From Tabrizicola sp. (lineage in GTDB: Bacteria > Pseudomonadota > Alphaproteobacteria > Rhodobacterales > Rhodobacteraceae), in contig JAEULQ010000067.1 in assembly GCA_016792685.1 (NCBI GenBank), positions 62,001-126,000 of the forward strand: a DNA stretch of 64,000 nt, given 5' to 3'. The position numbers and the translations under genes were made by a program. The notes beneath the pieces are model-generated. The model did not search any database. It saw only the letters and a program-made list of their open reading frames with translations, and had not been told where the DNA came from. Each line of letters opens with the position of its first letter. Positions within the stretch are counted from its first letter, which is position 1. This document shows, piece after piece, positions 1 through 8,388 of the stretch.

Positions 1-952
1 TGCCGAAGCCGAGCAGCATGGTGACGAGGCCGAGATGGCTTACGGTCGAAAAGGCCAGAAGCGCCTTCAGGTCATCCTTGAAAAGCGCGATCGCTGCGGC
101 GAGGACCATGGTGACGAGTCCGGTGGTGGCCACGATCCAGAACCATTCCGGCGTGCCCGCAAGGACCGGCCAGAGGCGGGCCATCAGGAAGATACCGGCT
201 TTCACCATGGTCGCCGAATGCAGATAGGCCGAGACCGGGGTGGGTGCGGCCATGGCATGGGGAAGCCAGAAGTGGAAGGGGAACTGCGCCGACTTGGTAA
301 AGGCGCCGATGAGGATCAGGATCAGGGCGGGCAGGTAATGGGGTGAGGCCTGGATCGCCGCTTTCTGCGTCAGGATCACGGTCAGGTCGCAGCTGCCCGC
401 GATGTTGCCGAGGATCAGCATGCCGGCGATCATCGCTAGGCCCCCTGCCCCGGTGACCGCCAGGGCCATCCTTGCCCCCTGACGGCCCTCGGGCAGATGT
501 TTCCAGTAGCCGATGAGCAGGAAAGAGGAGAGCGAGGTCAGCTCCCAGAAGATCAGGAGGAGGAGGATGTTGTCTGACAGCACGATCCCCAGCATCGCGC
601 CCTGGAAGAGCAGGAGATAGGTGAAGAAGAGCCCCATCGGGTCGGATTTCGCCAGGTAGAACCGGGCATAGAGGATGATGAGAAGGCCGATGCCTAGGAT
701 CAGGCCGGCAAACAGCAGGCCAAGGCCGTCGAGGAAGAAGGTAGCGTTCAGGCCGAGGGCGGGAAGCCAGTCGATCCGGGTCTGGACGATGCCGCCCGAC
801 AGGACCGTGGGCGCGTGACCGGCCAGAAGCAGCAGCGCCAGGGCCGTGACCGATCCGGCCGCGATGGCGCAGGCATTGCGGCCGCGACGGATCATCAGGC
901 CGGGAAGCATCGCACCCAGGAACGGCAGGGCAGCGATCAGGGCAAGGGACAT
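1..952 (-). CDS. mrpA: MrpA/PhaA-type Na+(K+)/H+ antiporter subunit A, N-terminal part (cut by window edge)
   Basis: First ~317 residues of a very hydrophobic protein of the MrpA/NuoL family, the large proton-channel subunit of the multisubunit cation/proton antiporter in the inner membrane. Diagnostic stretches include FFLDGLGLLF, YARFYLAKSDPMG, the transmembrane segment FWELTSLSSFLLIGYW with its conserved Glu, and KSAQFPFHFWLPHAMAAPTPVSA with the conserved Lys. The start at 952 follows an AAGGA about 10 nt upstream. The rest of the gene, and presumably mrpB-G, lie beyond the left edge. NuoL shares this fold, but the DPMG and FWELTSLSSFLLIGYW wording is that of MrpA. Confidence 0.85.
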   Translation of the reverse strand, partial: MSLALIAALPFLGAMLPGLMIRRGRNACAIAAGSVTALALLLLAGHAPTVLSGGIVQTRIDWLPALGLNATFFLDGLGLLFAGLILGIGLLIILYARFYLAKSDPMGLFFTYLLLFQGAMLGIVLSDNILLLLIFWELTSLSSFLLIGYWKHLPEGRQGARMALAVTGAGGLAMIAGMLILGNIAGSCDLTVILTQKAAIQASPHYLPALILILIGAFTKSAQFPFHFWLPHAMAAPTPVSAYLHSATMVKAGIFLMARLWPVLAGTPEWFWIVATTGLVTMVLAAAIALFKDDLKALLAFSTVSHLGLVTMLLGFG

Positions 953-1449
953 GCGGTCGGGATCCTTGTCGTGGCGCCCAGACAGTGCCGGGTTAGCGGG
1001 TTACAGGCGATCTTGGTGCCGGACGCAAGCCTTTCAAGACCCGAGTGCCCCGTTCGCAGTGCCTTTCCGGAGACGGGGAGCCATCCTCGTCGCATCGAAC
1101 CACTCGGATGGCGCTGCCGCCCGCGAGGAACCGGAGGGCAGGACAGGCGGTGCGGGCAGGGGCCCAGGCGGGAGTGTCTTGGGGCGCGAGCGAGAGGCTC
1201 AAGGCCTTGGCAGGCGTCCTGCGCCAAGGATCACCGGGCGGCAGAGCGCGGAGGTCCGATGATTGCTGGAGGGCAAGTCGCCCCGGCGGTGGGAACTTTC
1301 CCTTCGCACCGAAGGGGGTGGGGCGCGCCGCCAGTGATCCGCCAAACGGCGGTACAGGGCGGCGCGGAGACAAGCGGGCGCAAGCCCGCGCAGGCGACCT
1401 GAAAGGCGTGCCGCGGCACGCGGCTCCGCCTCGCAAGCGCAGGTCGCGG
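953..1449. other. Gene-free 497-bp interval with three strong hairpins
   Basis: No reading frame here looks like a protein; the open frames are low-complexity Arg/Pro/Ala translations of GC-rich DNA. The interval separates the end of frcA from the start of mrpA. Its right half holds three compact inverted repeats: CCGCC-AAAC-GGCGG at 1339-1352, GCGGGC-GCAA-GCCCGC at 1374-1389, and the 16-bp perfect palindrome GCGTGCCGCGGCACGC at 1406-1421. The last lies 28 bp past the frcA stop and could serve as its 3' end. The left part presumably carries the mrp promoter. No tRNA-like fold was seen. Confidence 0.5.
1406..1421 (-). terminator. Candidate frcA 3'-end hairpin
   Basis: A 16-bp perfect palindrome (GCGTGCCGCGGCACGC) 28 bp downstream of the frcA stop, followed on the minus strand by two further hairpins (1374-1389 and 1339-1352). 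There is no U-tract, so it may be a processing or Rho-related 3' structure rather than an intrinsic terminator. Confidence 0.35.
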
Positions 1450-2235
1450 TCAGGCGGGTTCGGTCACGCCTTCGGGCAGCTTGGCCCCGGTCATGAAGGC
1501 AACGGCATCCGACATCGTGTAATCCTTCGGATTGATCACGCAGAGCCTGCGGCCCAGCCGGTGGATGTGGATGCGGTCGGCCACTTCGAACACATGCGGC
1601 ATGTTGTGGCTGATCAGGATGATCGGGATGCCGCGCGCCCGGACGTCGCGGATCAGCTCCAGCACCCGCCGGCTTTCCTTGACGCCAAGCGCCGCCGTCG
1701 GTTCGTCGAGGATCACCACCTTCGAACCGAAGGCCGCCGCACGAGCCACAGCCACCCCCTGGCGTTGGCCGCCCGAGAGCGTCTCGACCGGCTGGGTGAT
1801 GTCCTGGATCGTCATCAGGCCCAACTCGTTCAGCTTGTCGCGGGCGAACTTCTGCATCCGGGCGTGGTCCATTTTGCGGAAGACCGAGCCCATGATGCCG
1901 GGAGCCCGCCATTCGCGGCCGAGGAACATGTTGTCCGAGATCGAAAGAGCCGGCGACATCGCCAAGTTCTGGTAGACCGTCTCGATCCCCAGCGCCCGCG
2001 CATCGTCGGGGCTGCGGAAGTGGACCGGCTTGCCGTCCAGAAGGATCTCGCCGTGGTCGGGGACGACGGCCCCCGAAAGGGCCTTGATCAGCGTCGACTT
2101 GCCCGCGCCGTTGTCGCCGATGACGGCGAGGATCTCGCCCGGCATCAGTTCGAAATCGGCGCCACTCATGGCCACGACAGTGCCGTAGCGCTTCATCAGG
2201 CCCTTTGCCTGAAGGATGGGTGTGACGTCACTCAT
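1450..2235 (-). CDS. frcA: Sugar ABC importer ATP-binding protein, FrcA-like
   Basis: 261-residue ATPase energising the FrcB/FrcC monosaccharide (probably fructose-type) importer at the inner membrane. Walker A GDNGAGKST at residues 40-48, signature LSGGQRQ from 153, Walker B VVILDE at 173-178, and the H-loop in LISHNMPH. It is a single-domain ATPase, as in FrcA, not the duplicated form of RbsA/XylG. The start at 2235 overlaps the frcC stop as ATGA. An upstream in-frame codon at 2256 would extend into frcC and is less likely. No frcK-like kinase follows, although one is common in this family of loci. Confidence 0.88.
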   Translation of the reverse strand: MSDVTPILQAKGLMKRYGTVVAMSGADFELMPGEILAVIGDNGAGKSTLIKALSGAVVPDHGEILLDGKPVHFRSPDDARALGIETVYQNLAMSPALSISDNMFLGREWRAPGIMGSVFRKMDHARMQKFARDKLNELGLMTIQDITQPVETLSGGQRQGVAVARAAAFGSKVVILDEPTAALGVKESRRVLELIRDVRARGIPIILISHNMPHVFEVADRIHIHRLGRRLCVINPKDYTMSDAVAFMTGAKLPEGVTEPA

Positions 2236-3311
2236 TGCGAGGCCCTCCGCAGCCATTGGTCAAGCGCCACGGCGATGATCACAAGGCATCCCGCCGCGAA
2301 TTTCTGCCAGTAGTCGTCGACCCCCGCGAGCGAGAGGCCGGTGATGAAGACGCCCACGATCATGGCGCCCAGGACCGAGCCGATGATCGAGCCGCGCCCG
2401 CCGAAGAGCGAGGTACCACCGATCACCACGGCGGTGATGGATGCAAGGTTCACGTCCTCGAAGGCGATGGGTGAGACGGAGCCCACGCGGCCGATGGCAA
2501 TCCAGGCGGCAAAGCCGCAGATCAGGCCCGCGACGGTGTAGACCGAAACGAGTGTCCGGTCGACCTTGATGCCTGAAAGCATGGCGGCATCGGGATCGTC
2601 ACCGATGGCATGGACATGTCGGCCCCATGCGGTGTGGTTCAGGACGTACCAGAGCACGGCGGCCAGCAGGATCAGGGTGATCCCGCCATAGCTGATGCTG
2701 GCGCCACCGAAGTTGAAGCCCTGCCCGAAGAAGAGCAGCCCGGGGGCATTTGCCTCGATGTCGACGTTGCGGATCGATTCGGACTGAGAATACCAGAGCT
2801 TGATCGATTCAAAGATCGAGAGCGTCCCGAGCGTGACGATGAAGGGCGGCAGGCGCATCTTGGTGACCAGAAGGCCATTGATGAGGCCCATGATGCCACC
2901 GACGGCAAAGCCGATGAGGACGGCGAAAAAGACCGGAACCCCGGAGAAGACCGCGAGGTTGCCCATGACGAGCGAGCTGAGGACCAGGATCGCGCCGACC
3001 GACAGGTCGATGCCCGCGGTCAGGATGATCAGGGTCTGGGCGAGTGCGATGAACCCGGTGACAGTGACCTGCTTGAGGACGGTCGACAGCGCGCCTACCC
3101 CAAGGAAGCGGGGCGCGATGATGCTGAAGGCCGCGATGGAAAGCAGCAGCACCAGGGCCGGAATCATGGTCGGGTTGCGGCGCAGGAAATTGCGCAGCTT
3201 GTGAATGAAGGTCTTGTCGTCCCGTTCGAAGCTGGCGACCGCGGTGTCGGCCTTGGCCAGGGTTGCCTCGAAATCGGAGATGATCTTGGTCGGCGCGTCG
3301 TCGCTGCTCAT
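2232..3311 (-). CDS. frcC: Sugar ABC importer permease, FrcC-like
   Basis: 359-residue polytopic permease of the BPD_transp_2 (RbsC/FrcC) family. After a cytosolic N-terminus of about 50 residues it has repeated hydrophobic segments. The family hallmarks LTAGIDLSVGAILVLSSLVMGN and GFAAWIAIGRVGSVSP are visible, as is the C-terminal VIGGTSLFGGRGSIIGSVLGAMIVGV. It pairs with FrcA (overlapping ATGA) and with the binding protein encoded upstream on the same strand. A G-rich ribosome site (GGGGGAAG) precedes the ATG. The substrate is inferred from family resemblance only. Confidence 0.88.
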   Translation of the reverse strand: MSSDDAPTKIISDFEATLAKADTAVASFERDDKTFIHKLRNFLRRNPTMIPALVLLLSIAAFSIIAPRFLGVGALSTVLKQVTVTGFIALAQTLIILTAGIDLSVGAILVLSSLVMGNLAVFSGVPVFFAVLIGFAVGGIMGLINGLLVTKMRLPPFIVTLGTLSIFESIKLWYSQSESIRNVDIEANAPGLLFFGQGFNFGGASISYGGITLILLAAVLWYVLNHTAWGRHVHAIGDDPDAAMLSGIKVDRTLVSVYTVAGLICGFAAWIAIGRVGSVSPIAFEDVNLASITAVVIGGTSLFGGRGSIIGSVLGAMIVGVFITGLSLAGVDDYWQKFAAGCLVIIAVALDQWLRRASQ

Positions 3312-3364
3312 GTGCGGTCTTCCCCCCGGATGACGCCGATGTCTGTTCCGGCATCGCTTATGAA

Positions 3365-3390
3365 GAAGGGCGACTGTAAAGCCGCCCTTC
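3365..3390 (-). terminator. Intercistronic hairpin between frcB and frcC
   Basis: Perfect 8-bp inverted repeat GAAGGGCG / CGCCCTTC with a 10-nt loop in the 107-bp gap between the binding-protein and permease genes. Such structures commonly stabilise the upstream binding-protein mRNA and reduce read-through, giving more binding protein than permease. Confidence 0.6.
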
Positions 3391-3418
3391 CACTAATCAA
3401 GCATTTGTCAAACCGGGA

Positions 3419-4432
3419 TCAGCCCCAGCAGAGTTCGGTGCCCTTGGTCGAGTCGATCGACGGTACGCCATCGACCGGCTTGTCGGTCACCAGGTTCACG
3501 CCGGTGTTGTAGAACGACAGGCCTTCGGTCACGGTCGGCTTGGTGCCGTCCTTGGCGTAGGCGGCAATCGCTTCGATGCCGAGCGAAGCCATCTTCAGCG
3601 GGTACTGCTGCGAGGTGGCGCCGATCACGCCCGATTTGACCGAGGCAACGCCCGGGCAGCCGCCGTCGACCGAGACGATGATCGCCTGGCCTTCCTTGCC
3701 GGCGTTCTTCAGGGCCTGGTAGGCGCCTTCAGCGGCCGGTTCGTTGATCGTGTAGACCACGTTGATGTCCGGGTCCTTGGCCAAGAGCGTTTCCATCGCG
3801 CGGAGGCCGCCTTCCGGGTTCGCATCCGACGATTCGTGACCGATGACGCGCGGATCGGTTTCCGAGCCCATCACGGTCAGGTCCGGAACTTCGATGCCGA
3901 AGCCGACGAGGAAGCCGGTGTCGCGGGCGACGTCGACCGAGATGTTGTCCTTGTTGATGTCGAGCATCGCGATCTTGGCGGTCGCAGCGCCTTCACCCAG
4001 GGTCGCCGCGGCCCACTTGCCGATCAGGAGGCCGGCTTCGAAGTTGTCGGTCGCAAAGGTGATGTCCTGGGCTTCAGCGTCGGCGAGCGGGGTGTCGAGC
4101 GCGATGACCAGGATGCCAGCAGCGCGGGCGTCCTTGAGGGCCGGGCCGACCGAGTCGTTCGAGGGCGTGATCAGGATACCCTTGGCGCCAGCGGCGACGC
4201 AGTTCTCGATCGCGGTGATCTGCGGGGCGGCGTCGCCGTCCTTTTCACCAGCATAGGCCTGGAAGTCGAGGCCCGCGGCGGTGGCGGCGGCTTCGGCGCC
4301 TTCCTTCATCTTCACGAAGAAGGGGTTGGTGTTGTTCTTGGTGATCAGGCAAGCCAGGTCTGCGGCCGAAGCCATGCCCGACATCAGCGCAAGCGCGCCC
4401 GCGCCCAGAAGGGCCTTCGTGGTGACTTTCAT
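3419..4432 (-). CDS. frcB: Periplasmic sugar-binding protein, FrcB-like
   Basis: 337-residue periplasmic binding protein of the RbsB/FrcB family (Peripla_BP_4). A Sec signal peptide (MKVTTKALL... to ASA) ends near residue 23, followed by the mature start [19 protein letters not shown] typical of FrcB. Further family stretches are [31 protein letters not shown] and [14 protein letters not shown]. The start at 4432 is chosen because GGGAGGA lies about 7 nt upstream; the frame stays open 10 codons further but without a ribosome site. It heads the frcBCA operon and faces the divergent fucU-frcR pair. Confidence 0.9.
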   Translation of the reverse strand: MKVTTKALLGAGALALMSGMASAADLACLITKNNTNPFFVKMKEGAEAAATAAGLDFQAYAGEKDGDAAPQITAIENCVAAGAKGILITPSNDSVGPALKDARAAGILVIALDTPLADAEAQDITFATDNFEAGLLIGKWAAATLGEGAATAKIAMLDINKDNISVDVARDTGFLVGFGIEVPDLTVMGSETDPRVIGHESSDANPEGGLRAMETLLAKDPDINVVYTINEPAAEGAYQALKNAGKEGQAIIVSVDGGCPGVASVKSGVIGATSQQYPLKMASLGIEAIAAYAKDGTKPTVTEGLSFYNTGVNLVTDKPVDGVPSIDSTKGTELCWG

Positions 4433-4545
4433 TGGTCTTCCTCCCAAGGTGGGGGCGTTCATGCCCCCGTTTCCGAATTCTGCGCGCCAGGCTGCAGGCC
4501 CTTGCGCCGTCGCTCAGAAAAGCTGATTCCCGAGGGCACGTCAAG

Positions 4546-4568
4546 ATAATTAAATCACTCTGAATTAT
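4546..4568. promoter_or_regulatory. Candidate operator in the frcB/fucU divergent promoter
   Basis: ATAATT-N11-AATTAT perfect inverted repeat in an AT-rich island within otherwise GC-rich sequence. It lies between the divergent frcB (start 4432) and fucU (start 4672). AT-rich palindromes are typical of operators for ROK-family repressors of the NagC/Mlc kind, and such a regulator is encoded at 5118. A TTGACA hexamer starts at 4571, immediately beside it. Confidence 0.45.
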
Positions 4569-4654
4569 TATTGACACAGATCGATTCCCTCTGCAGTCTG
4601 CGCTGTGTCGGTCTGGGCTCCTGGCTCTGAACGGACGAGTGAACCGCGGCTTGC

Positions 4655-4665
4655 AGGAGGGGAGG
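4655..4665 (+). promoter_or_regulatory. Ribosome-binding site fixing a TTG start for fucU
   Basis: AGGAGGGGAGG lies 6 nt before the TTG at 4672. An in-frame GTG at 4639 precedes this site and has no ribosome site of its own, so TTG is the better start. Confidence 0.65.
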
Positions 4666-4671
4666 CCAGTC

Positions 4672-5106
4672 TTGCTGATCGGTATTCCGCCCCTGCTTGG
4701 GCCCGAGCTTTTGGCGGTTCTGCGGGCCATGGGACATGGCGACGAGATCGCCATCGTCGACGGCAACTATCCTGCGGCAGAGCACGCGCGGCGGCTGGTC
4801 CGGGCCGACGGGCACGGACTGCTGCCGGTGATCGACGCGATCCTGTCAGTGCTGCCCCTGGATCGGTCCGTCGAAGTGGCTGTGTTCCGGGCAAGTCAGA
4901 ACAACGACCCGGCCCAGCGGGGCGACATCCATGATGCGATCGATGCGCTGATCGGCAGGAAAGCCCCTGGAATGCAGGTCGTCGCGCTGCCTGGTGAGGC
5001 GATCTATGCGCGAATCCGGGCGGCCCATGCCATCGTTGCCACCAGCGAAATGTCTCTCTTTGCCAATGTCATCCTCCGCAAGGGGGTGATTGGTCCCGCG
5101 ACATAG
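4672..5106 (+). CDS. fucU: RbsD/FucU-family sugar mutarotase
   Basis: 144-residue protein of the RbsD/FucU family, cytosolic enzymes that interconvert pyranose/furanose or alpha/beta forms of a sugar. Seen: start LIGIPPLLGPELLAVLRAMGHGDEI with the family's invariant MGHGDE (catalytic His region), VDGNYPA, and the C-terminal ATSEMSLFANVILRKGV. It starts with TTG at 4672 behind a strong ribosome site. It precedes the ROK regulator by 11 bp in the same direction and diverges from frcBCA, so it probably prepares the sugar imported by that system. Fucose or ribose cannot be distinguished by reading. Confidence 0.85.
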   Translation: MLIGIPPLLGPELLAVLRAMGHGDEIAIVDGNYPAAEHARRLVRADGHGLLPVIDAILSVLPLDRSVEVAVFRASQNNDPAQRGDIHDAIDALIGRKAPGMQVVALPGEAIYARIRAAHAIVATSEMSLFANVILRKGVIGPAT

Positions 5107-5117
5107 GCTGTGGCAGC

Positions 5118-6341
5118 ATGGCGATGCAGGACCTCACTCCAGACCGCAGCCAAACCGAAGCCGTAGCGTTGCGCGGCACCAACCAGTCGGGCATGCGCGA
5201 CCATAACGAGCGGCTGGTTCTGAGCCTGGTCCGGCGGCACACGGCACTGGCAAAGTCGGATATCGCCCGGATGACGGGGCTTTCGGCGCAAACCGTCAGC
5301 GTCATCATGCGGCAACTGGAGCAAGACGGATTGCTGGCGCGGGGCGAGCCGGTCAGGGGGCGGGTGGGCCAGCCCTCGGTCCCGATGTCGCTGTCGGCGG
5401 ACGGGGCCTTCTTCTACGGGCTCAAGGTCGGGCGGCGGTCGGCGGACCTGGTCCTGACAGACTTTCTTGGCCGGATCCGGGCCGCTCGGCGCCGGGTCTA
5501 TCGTTACCCGACGCCGGATGATGTGGTGGGATTCGTGGCCGAGGCGGCACCCGAGCTGCGCGATAGCCTGGATCCCCCCCTGCGCGGCCGAATCATGGGA
5601 ATGGGCGTGGCCATGCCGTTCCAGCTGTGGAACTGGGTGTCGATCATCGGGGCGCCACAGACCGAAATGGACGCCTGGCGCGCGCGCGACATTGGCGCCG
5701 AGCTGGGAGGCCGGCTTGGGCTTCCGGTCTATATCCAGAACGATGCGACCTCGGCCTGCGGGGCGGAGTTGATTTTCGGCACGGGTGAGCGGCCAAAGGA
5801 TTTCCTTTACTTCTATTTCGGCACCTTCATCGGGGGCGGCCTTGTCATGAATGGCCAGCTTTTCCTGGGCCGGACGGGCAATGCGGCGGCGGTCGGGACG
5901 ATGCAGGTTCCCGCTCCGGGTGGCGGGACGCGACGGCTGATCGACCTGGCCTCGATGTCAATCCTGGCTGCGGCGATGGACGCAGCGGGCGAGCCCAGCG
6001 ATCACCTGTGGAGCCAGCATGCGCGCTGGACTGTGTCGGATGACGTGCTTTCGCGGTGGTTGGATCAGGCGGCCGGGGCCCTGGCACATGCGACACTGGC
6101 GGCTGCGGCGCTGGTCGAAATCCAGGCAGTGCTGATCGACGGCTGGATGCCGGTCACGATCCGGGCCGAGCTTGTCCGGCGCACCGAGGCGGCGTTCCTG
6201 CGGCTCGATCTGGCCGGGATCGATCCGCCCGCCATCCGAGAGGGCACTGTTGGAGCCGATGCCCGGGCGCTGGGCGCAGCGGCGATTCCCCTGTCGCAGC
6301 GCTATCTGATCGACCAGAACGCAGCGATCCGCGAAGGCTGA
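5118..6341 (+). CDS. ROK-family transcriptional repressor (FrcR-like)
   Basis: 407-residue ROK protein with an N-terminal winged helix (about residues 30-75: NERLVLSLVRRHTALAKSDIARMTGLSAQTVS) followed by a sugar-binding ROK fold (GTFIGGGLVMNGQLFLGRTGNAA). The ATP-binding DxGGT motif of ROK kinases is degraded to LKVGRRSAD, and the CxCGxxGC zinc motif is absent, so this is a regulator and not a sugar kinase. Two candidate ATGs lie at 5118 and 5124. By position it most likely controls the divergent frcBCA and fucU, probably through the palindrome at 4546-4568. Confidence 0.85.
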   Translation: MAMQDLTPDRSQTEAVALRGTNQSGMRDHNERLVLSLVRRHTALAKSDIARMTGLSAQTVSVIMRQLEQDGLLARGEPVRGRVGQPSVPMSLSADGAFFYGLKVGRRSADLVLTDFLGRIRAARRRVYRYPTPDDVVGFVAEAAPELRDSLDPPLRGRIMGMGVAMPFQLWNWVSIIGAPQTEMDAWRARDIGAELGGRLGLPVYIQNDATSACGAELIFGTGERPKDFLYFYFGTFIGGGLVMNGQLFLGRTGNAAAVGTMQVPAPGGGTRRLIDLASMSILAAAMDAAGEPSDHLWSQHARWTVSDDVLSRWLDQAAGALAHATLAAAALVEIQAVLIDGWMPVTIRAELVRRTEAAFLRLDLAGIDPPAIREGTVGADARALGAAAIPLSQRYLIDQNAAIREG

Positions 6342-6371
6342 CGGGGGGCGGACCTTCGGCGCAAGCCGGCC

Positions 6372-7085
6372 TTAGGCTGACGTTCGGGCATCGGCGGCCC
6401 AGCGGCAGGCCGCGGCGCAGACCGGTCTTCCGCGGACGATTGCCGCAGCGATCAGGTCTGGCACGCGGGCATCTAGCCCTACAGGCGGCAGGATTCTGCC
6501 CTGAAACCCGGCTTCCATGAGCGCCTTCGGGATGTCCTCGCTGACATGGCCTCCGTCGGCAGCAAAGAAGGGCAGGCAGACCGCGTCCCGATCAAGCCCG
6601 GTCAGGGTCGAAAGCTGCGGGGCCTGATCGATGAACCCGGTCAGGACGCGCGCGCCGGTCTCGGCGGCGATGCGCCCGGCTACATGTCGGGCGATGTCGG
6701 AGGGAACCGCCGACTTGAACGAGCCATGCGCGGCCAGGAGCACGGTGCGGGCCTCTGCCTCGCTGGCCAGCGTGACGCAGAGATCATGCAGGGCAGGATC
6801 ACAGCCGAAGGGTTCAAGCACGGTCCAGCCCACGGCCCCAGCCTCGGCAAGTCGCGCGGGGATATGGACCTTGGTGAACCAGCCCCCGGCCATGAACATC
6901 GGGAAGACCAGACCGCTGCCGCCGTCGGCCGCGCGGGCAAGCGCACCGGGTTCGGCCAGAGTTGCCGCACCGATCGTCCAGCCTTCCATGCGGGCCTCGA
7001 CCTTTTTGGCCAGGGCGGCAAGGGACAAGGCTGCGGGTCCGGGATCCGAGGGCTGGCCGTGGGCGATGATCAGGGCGCGGGGCAT
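6372..7085 (-). CDS. CbiX/sirohydrochlorin ferrochelatase-like protein
   Basis: 237-residue two-domain protein of the CbiX/SirB chelatase family, which inserts a metal into sirohydrochlorin or related tetrapyrroles. The N-terminal PRALIIAHGQPSDPG carries the conserved His and GLVFPMFMAGGWFTKVHIPARL the middle motif. The second half repeats the pattern (TVLLAAHGSFKSAVPSDIARHVA, LPFFAADGGHVSEDIP). The start MPRALIIAHG at 7085 is preferred over an in-frame upstream codon at 7136. It stands alone, convergent with the ROK gene. Its partner pathway (siroheme or cobalamin) is not in the window, although corrinoid-linked MttB homologues are. Confidence 0.75.
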   Translation of the reverse strand: MPRALIIAHGQPSDPGPAALSLAALAKKVEARMEGWTIGAATLAEPGALARAADGGSGLVFPMFMAGGWFTKVHIPARLAEAGAVGWTVLEPFGCDPALHDLCVTLASEAEARTVLLAAHGSFKSAVPSDIARHVAGRIAAETGARVLTGFIDQAPQLSTLTGLDRDAVCLPFFAADGGHVSEDIPKALMEAGFQGRILPPVGLDARVPDLIAAAIVRGRPVCAAACRWAADARTSA

Positions 7086-7135
7086 GGCCCCAATGGTGCG
7101 ACCCTGACGCGCGCGGTCAAGCCCCGGGACCGCCA

Positions 7136-7183
7136 AATTCCTTAAGTAAAGAATTTGCCAAGGATTTTACTTAAAATCCTTGG
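7136..7183 (-). terminator. AT-rich terminator island after the Rieske gene
   Basis: CCAAGGATTTT-ACTT-AAAATCCTTGG, an 11-bp perfect stem with a 4-nt loop at 7158-7183, lies 3 bp beyond the Rieske stop. A second small stem (AAATTC/GAATTT) follows. The segment TTAAGTAAA at 7142-7150 can also pair with TTTACTTAA at 7166-7174, so alternative folds exist. The base composition contrasts sharply with the surroundings. Confidence 0.7.
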
Positions 7184-7186
7184 GCT

Positions 7187-8320
7187 TCACGGCATCCGTC
7201 CGGCAATGTAACGGGCGAAGTCGTAGTTCGGCCGTTCAAGATGGCTGAGCGCACCGGGGCCCGACAGGCCGGCGCAGAGCCCTTTCCAGACCCGCTCGAC
7301 ACAGCCCTTGTCTTCGACGTTCACCGCATCGAGCAGCGCCTTGACCCCGGCCAGATTCCGTTCGGCCTCGGGATCGGCCATCCACTCGGCACTCATCCCC
7401 CCACCAAAAAGGACGTTGACTGCGCCCGGCCCGTCGGGGGTCAGGGACAGATACCAGAAATACCCGGGCGTCAGGGTGATCAAGAGCGCCGGATAGATCG
7501 CCAAGAGCCAGGTGATCCGCCGGTCATCGCCTTGAAGCGTGGTGTTCGAGGGATGCGCCAGCGCAAGCGGCACCAGGTCGTTCTTGATGATCCAGTGATA
7601 GTTGAAGGCCTCTTCACCCTCGGGGCATTCCATCTTGTCGAGATCCGAGGCCCCGCCGATCGTGCCGGCATGGCAGACCGGCAGGTGATAGCTTTCCATG
7701 AAATTCTCGGCCAGGACCTTCCAGTTCGTGTCCCAGCGGAACTCTTCGCGGAAGACCTCGCGGTAGTCGGCCATCGGGAGGTGGCCGACAAGCTTCTCGA
7801 CCGCAGCCAGCCGCTGTGACGGTGGCGGTGCATCCGGGTTCAGGGTCACCATGATCCAGCCGTGCCAGTCCTCGACCCGCACTGCCGGAAGCCGGACGTC
7901 CTCTTTGCAGAAGCTTTCGTTGCGCGTCATCGCGGGCGCGCCCCGGAGGCTGCCGTCGAGATTGTAGGTCCAGGCATGGTAGGGACACACGATCGTGCGC
8001 ACATTGCCGCGACCCTGCAAGAGCGTGCTCATCCGGTGGCGGCACACATTCGACATGCCGCGCAGGACGCCGTCGCGGTCGCGCAGGATGATCACCGGCT
8101 CGCCCGCGATCTCCATCGTCAGATAGTCGCCCGGCCCCTTCAGGGCATCCGCACGTCCCGCGCAGAGCCATTCCTGCGCAAAGATGTGCCGTCGCTCGGC
8201 TTCGGCGAATTCAGGCGAGGTATAGACTGCCTTCGGCATTGCCTGTGCCCGCTCGAAGGGCACTGAGACATTGGCGCGAAGCTCGGCAATGGCGGAAAGA
8301 GCTGGGTCGTGGCGGGTCAT
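7187..8320 (-). CDS. Rieske non-heme iron oxygenase, alpha subunit
   Basis: 377-residue terminal oxygenase. Rieske [2Fe-2S] ligands are visible as C93-R-H95 and C112-P-Y-H115. The mononuclear-iron histidines lie in NFMESYHLPVCH (H212, H217), and the carboxylate region reads VNVEDKGCVERVWKGL. This sequence style fits both aromatic-ring hydroxylases and the quaternary-amine oxygenases (CntA, GbcA, stachydrine demethylase). With two MttB-type genes and an N-methyl-amine flavoprotein elsewhere in the window, an amine substrate is plausible but unproven. No reductase gene is adjacent. The ATG at 8320 is preceded by GGGAG, which decides it over a more upstream codon. Confidence 0.85.
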   Translation of the reverse strand: MTRHDPALSAIAELRANVSVPFERAQAMPKAVYTSPEFAEAERRHIFAQEWLCAGRADALKGPGDYLTMEIAGEPVIILRDRDGVLRGMSNVCRHRMSTLLQGRGNVRTIVCPYHAWTYNLDGSLRGAPAMTRNESFCKEDVRLPAVRVEDWHGWIMVTLNPDAPPPSQRLAAVEKLVGHLPMADYREVFREEFRWDTNWKVLAENFMESYHLPVCHAGTIGGASDLDKMECPEGEEAFNYHWIIKNDLVPLALAHPSNTTLQGDDRRITWLLAIYPALLITLTPGYFWYLSLTPDGPGAVNVLFGGGMSAEWMADPEAERNLAGVKALLDAVNVEDKGCVERVWKGLCAGLSGPGALSHLERPNYDFARYIAGRMP

Positions 8321-8388
8321 GGCGGTCTCCCGGTTGGGCCCCATCCTGCGCCGGACGCCCGGTCCTGCCAAGCGAAATGCGGCCGGGA

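Noticed and set aside
993-1436. Minus-strand open frame of about 147 codons between frcA and mrpA
   Set aside because: Translation is Arg/Pro/Ala-rich with no motif, no ribosome site, and overlaps strong hairpins. Likely a product of high GC content.
1045-2313. Long plus-strand open frame opposite frcA
   Set aside because: Shadow of the ATPase gene; the frcA motifs are on the minus strand.
5118-6341. Reading the ROK protein as a sugar kinase
   Set aside because: It has an N-terminal winged helix and lacks DxGGT and CxCGxxGC, so it is a regulator.
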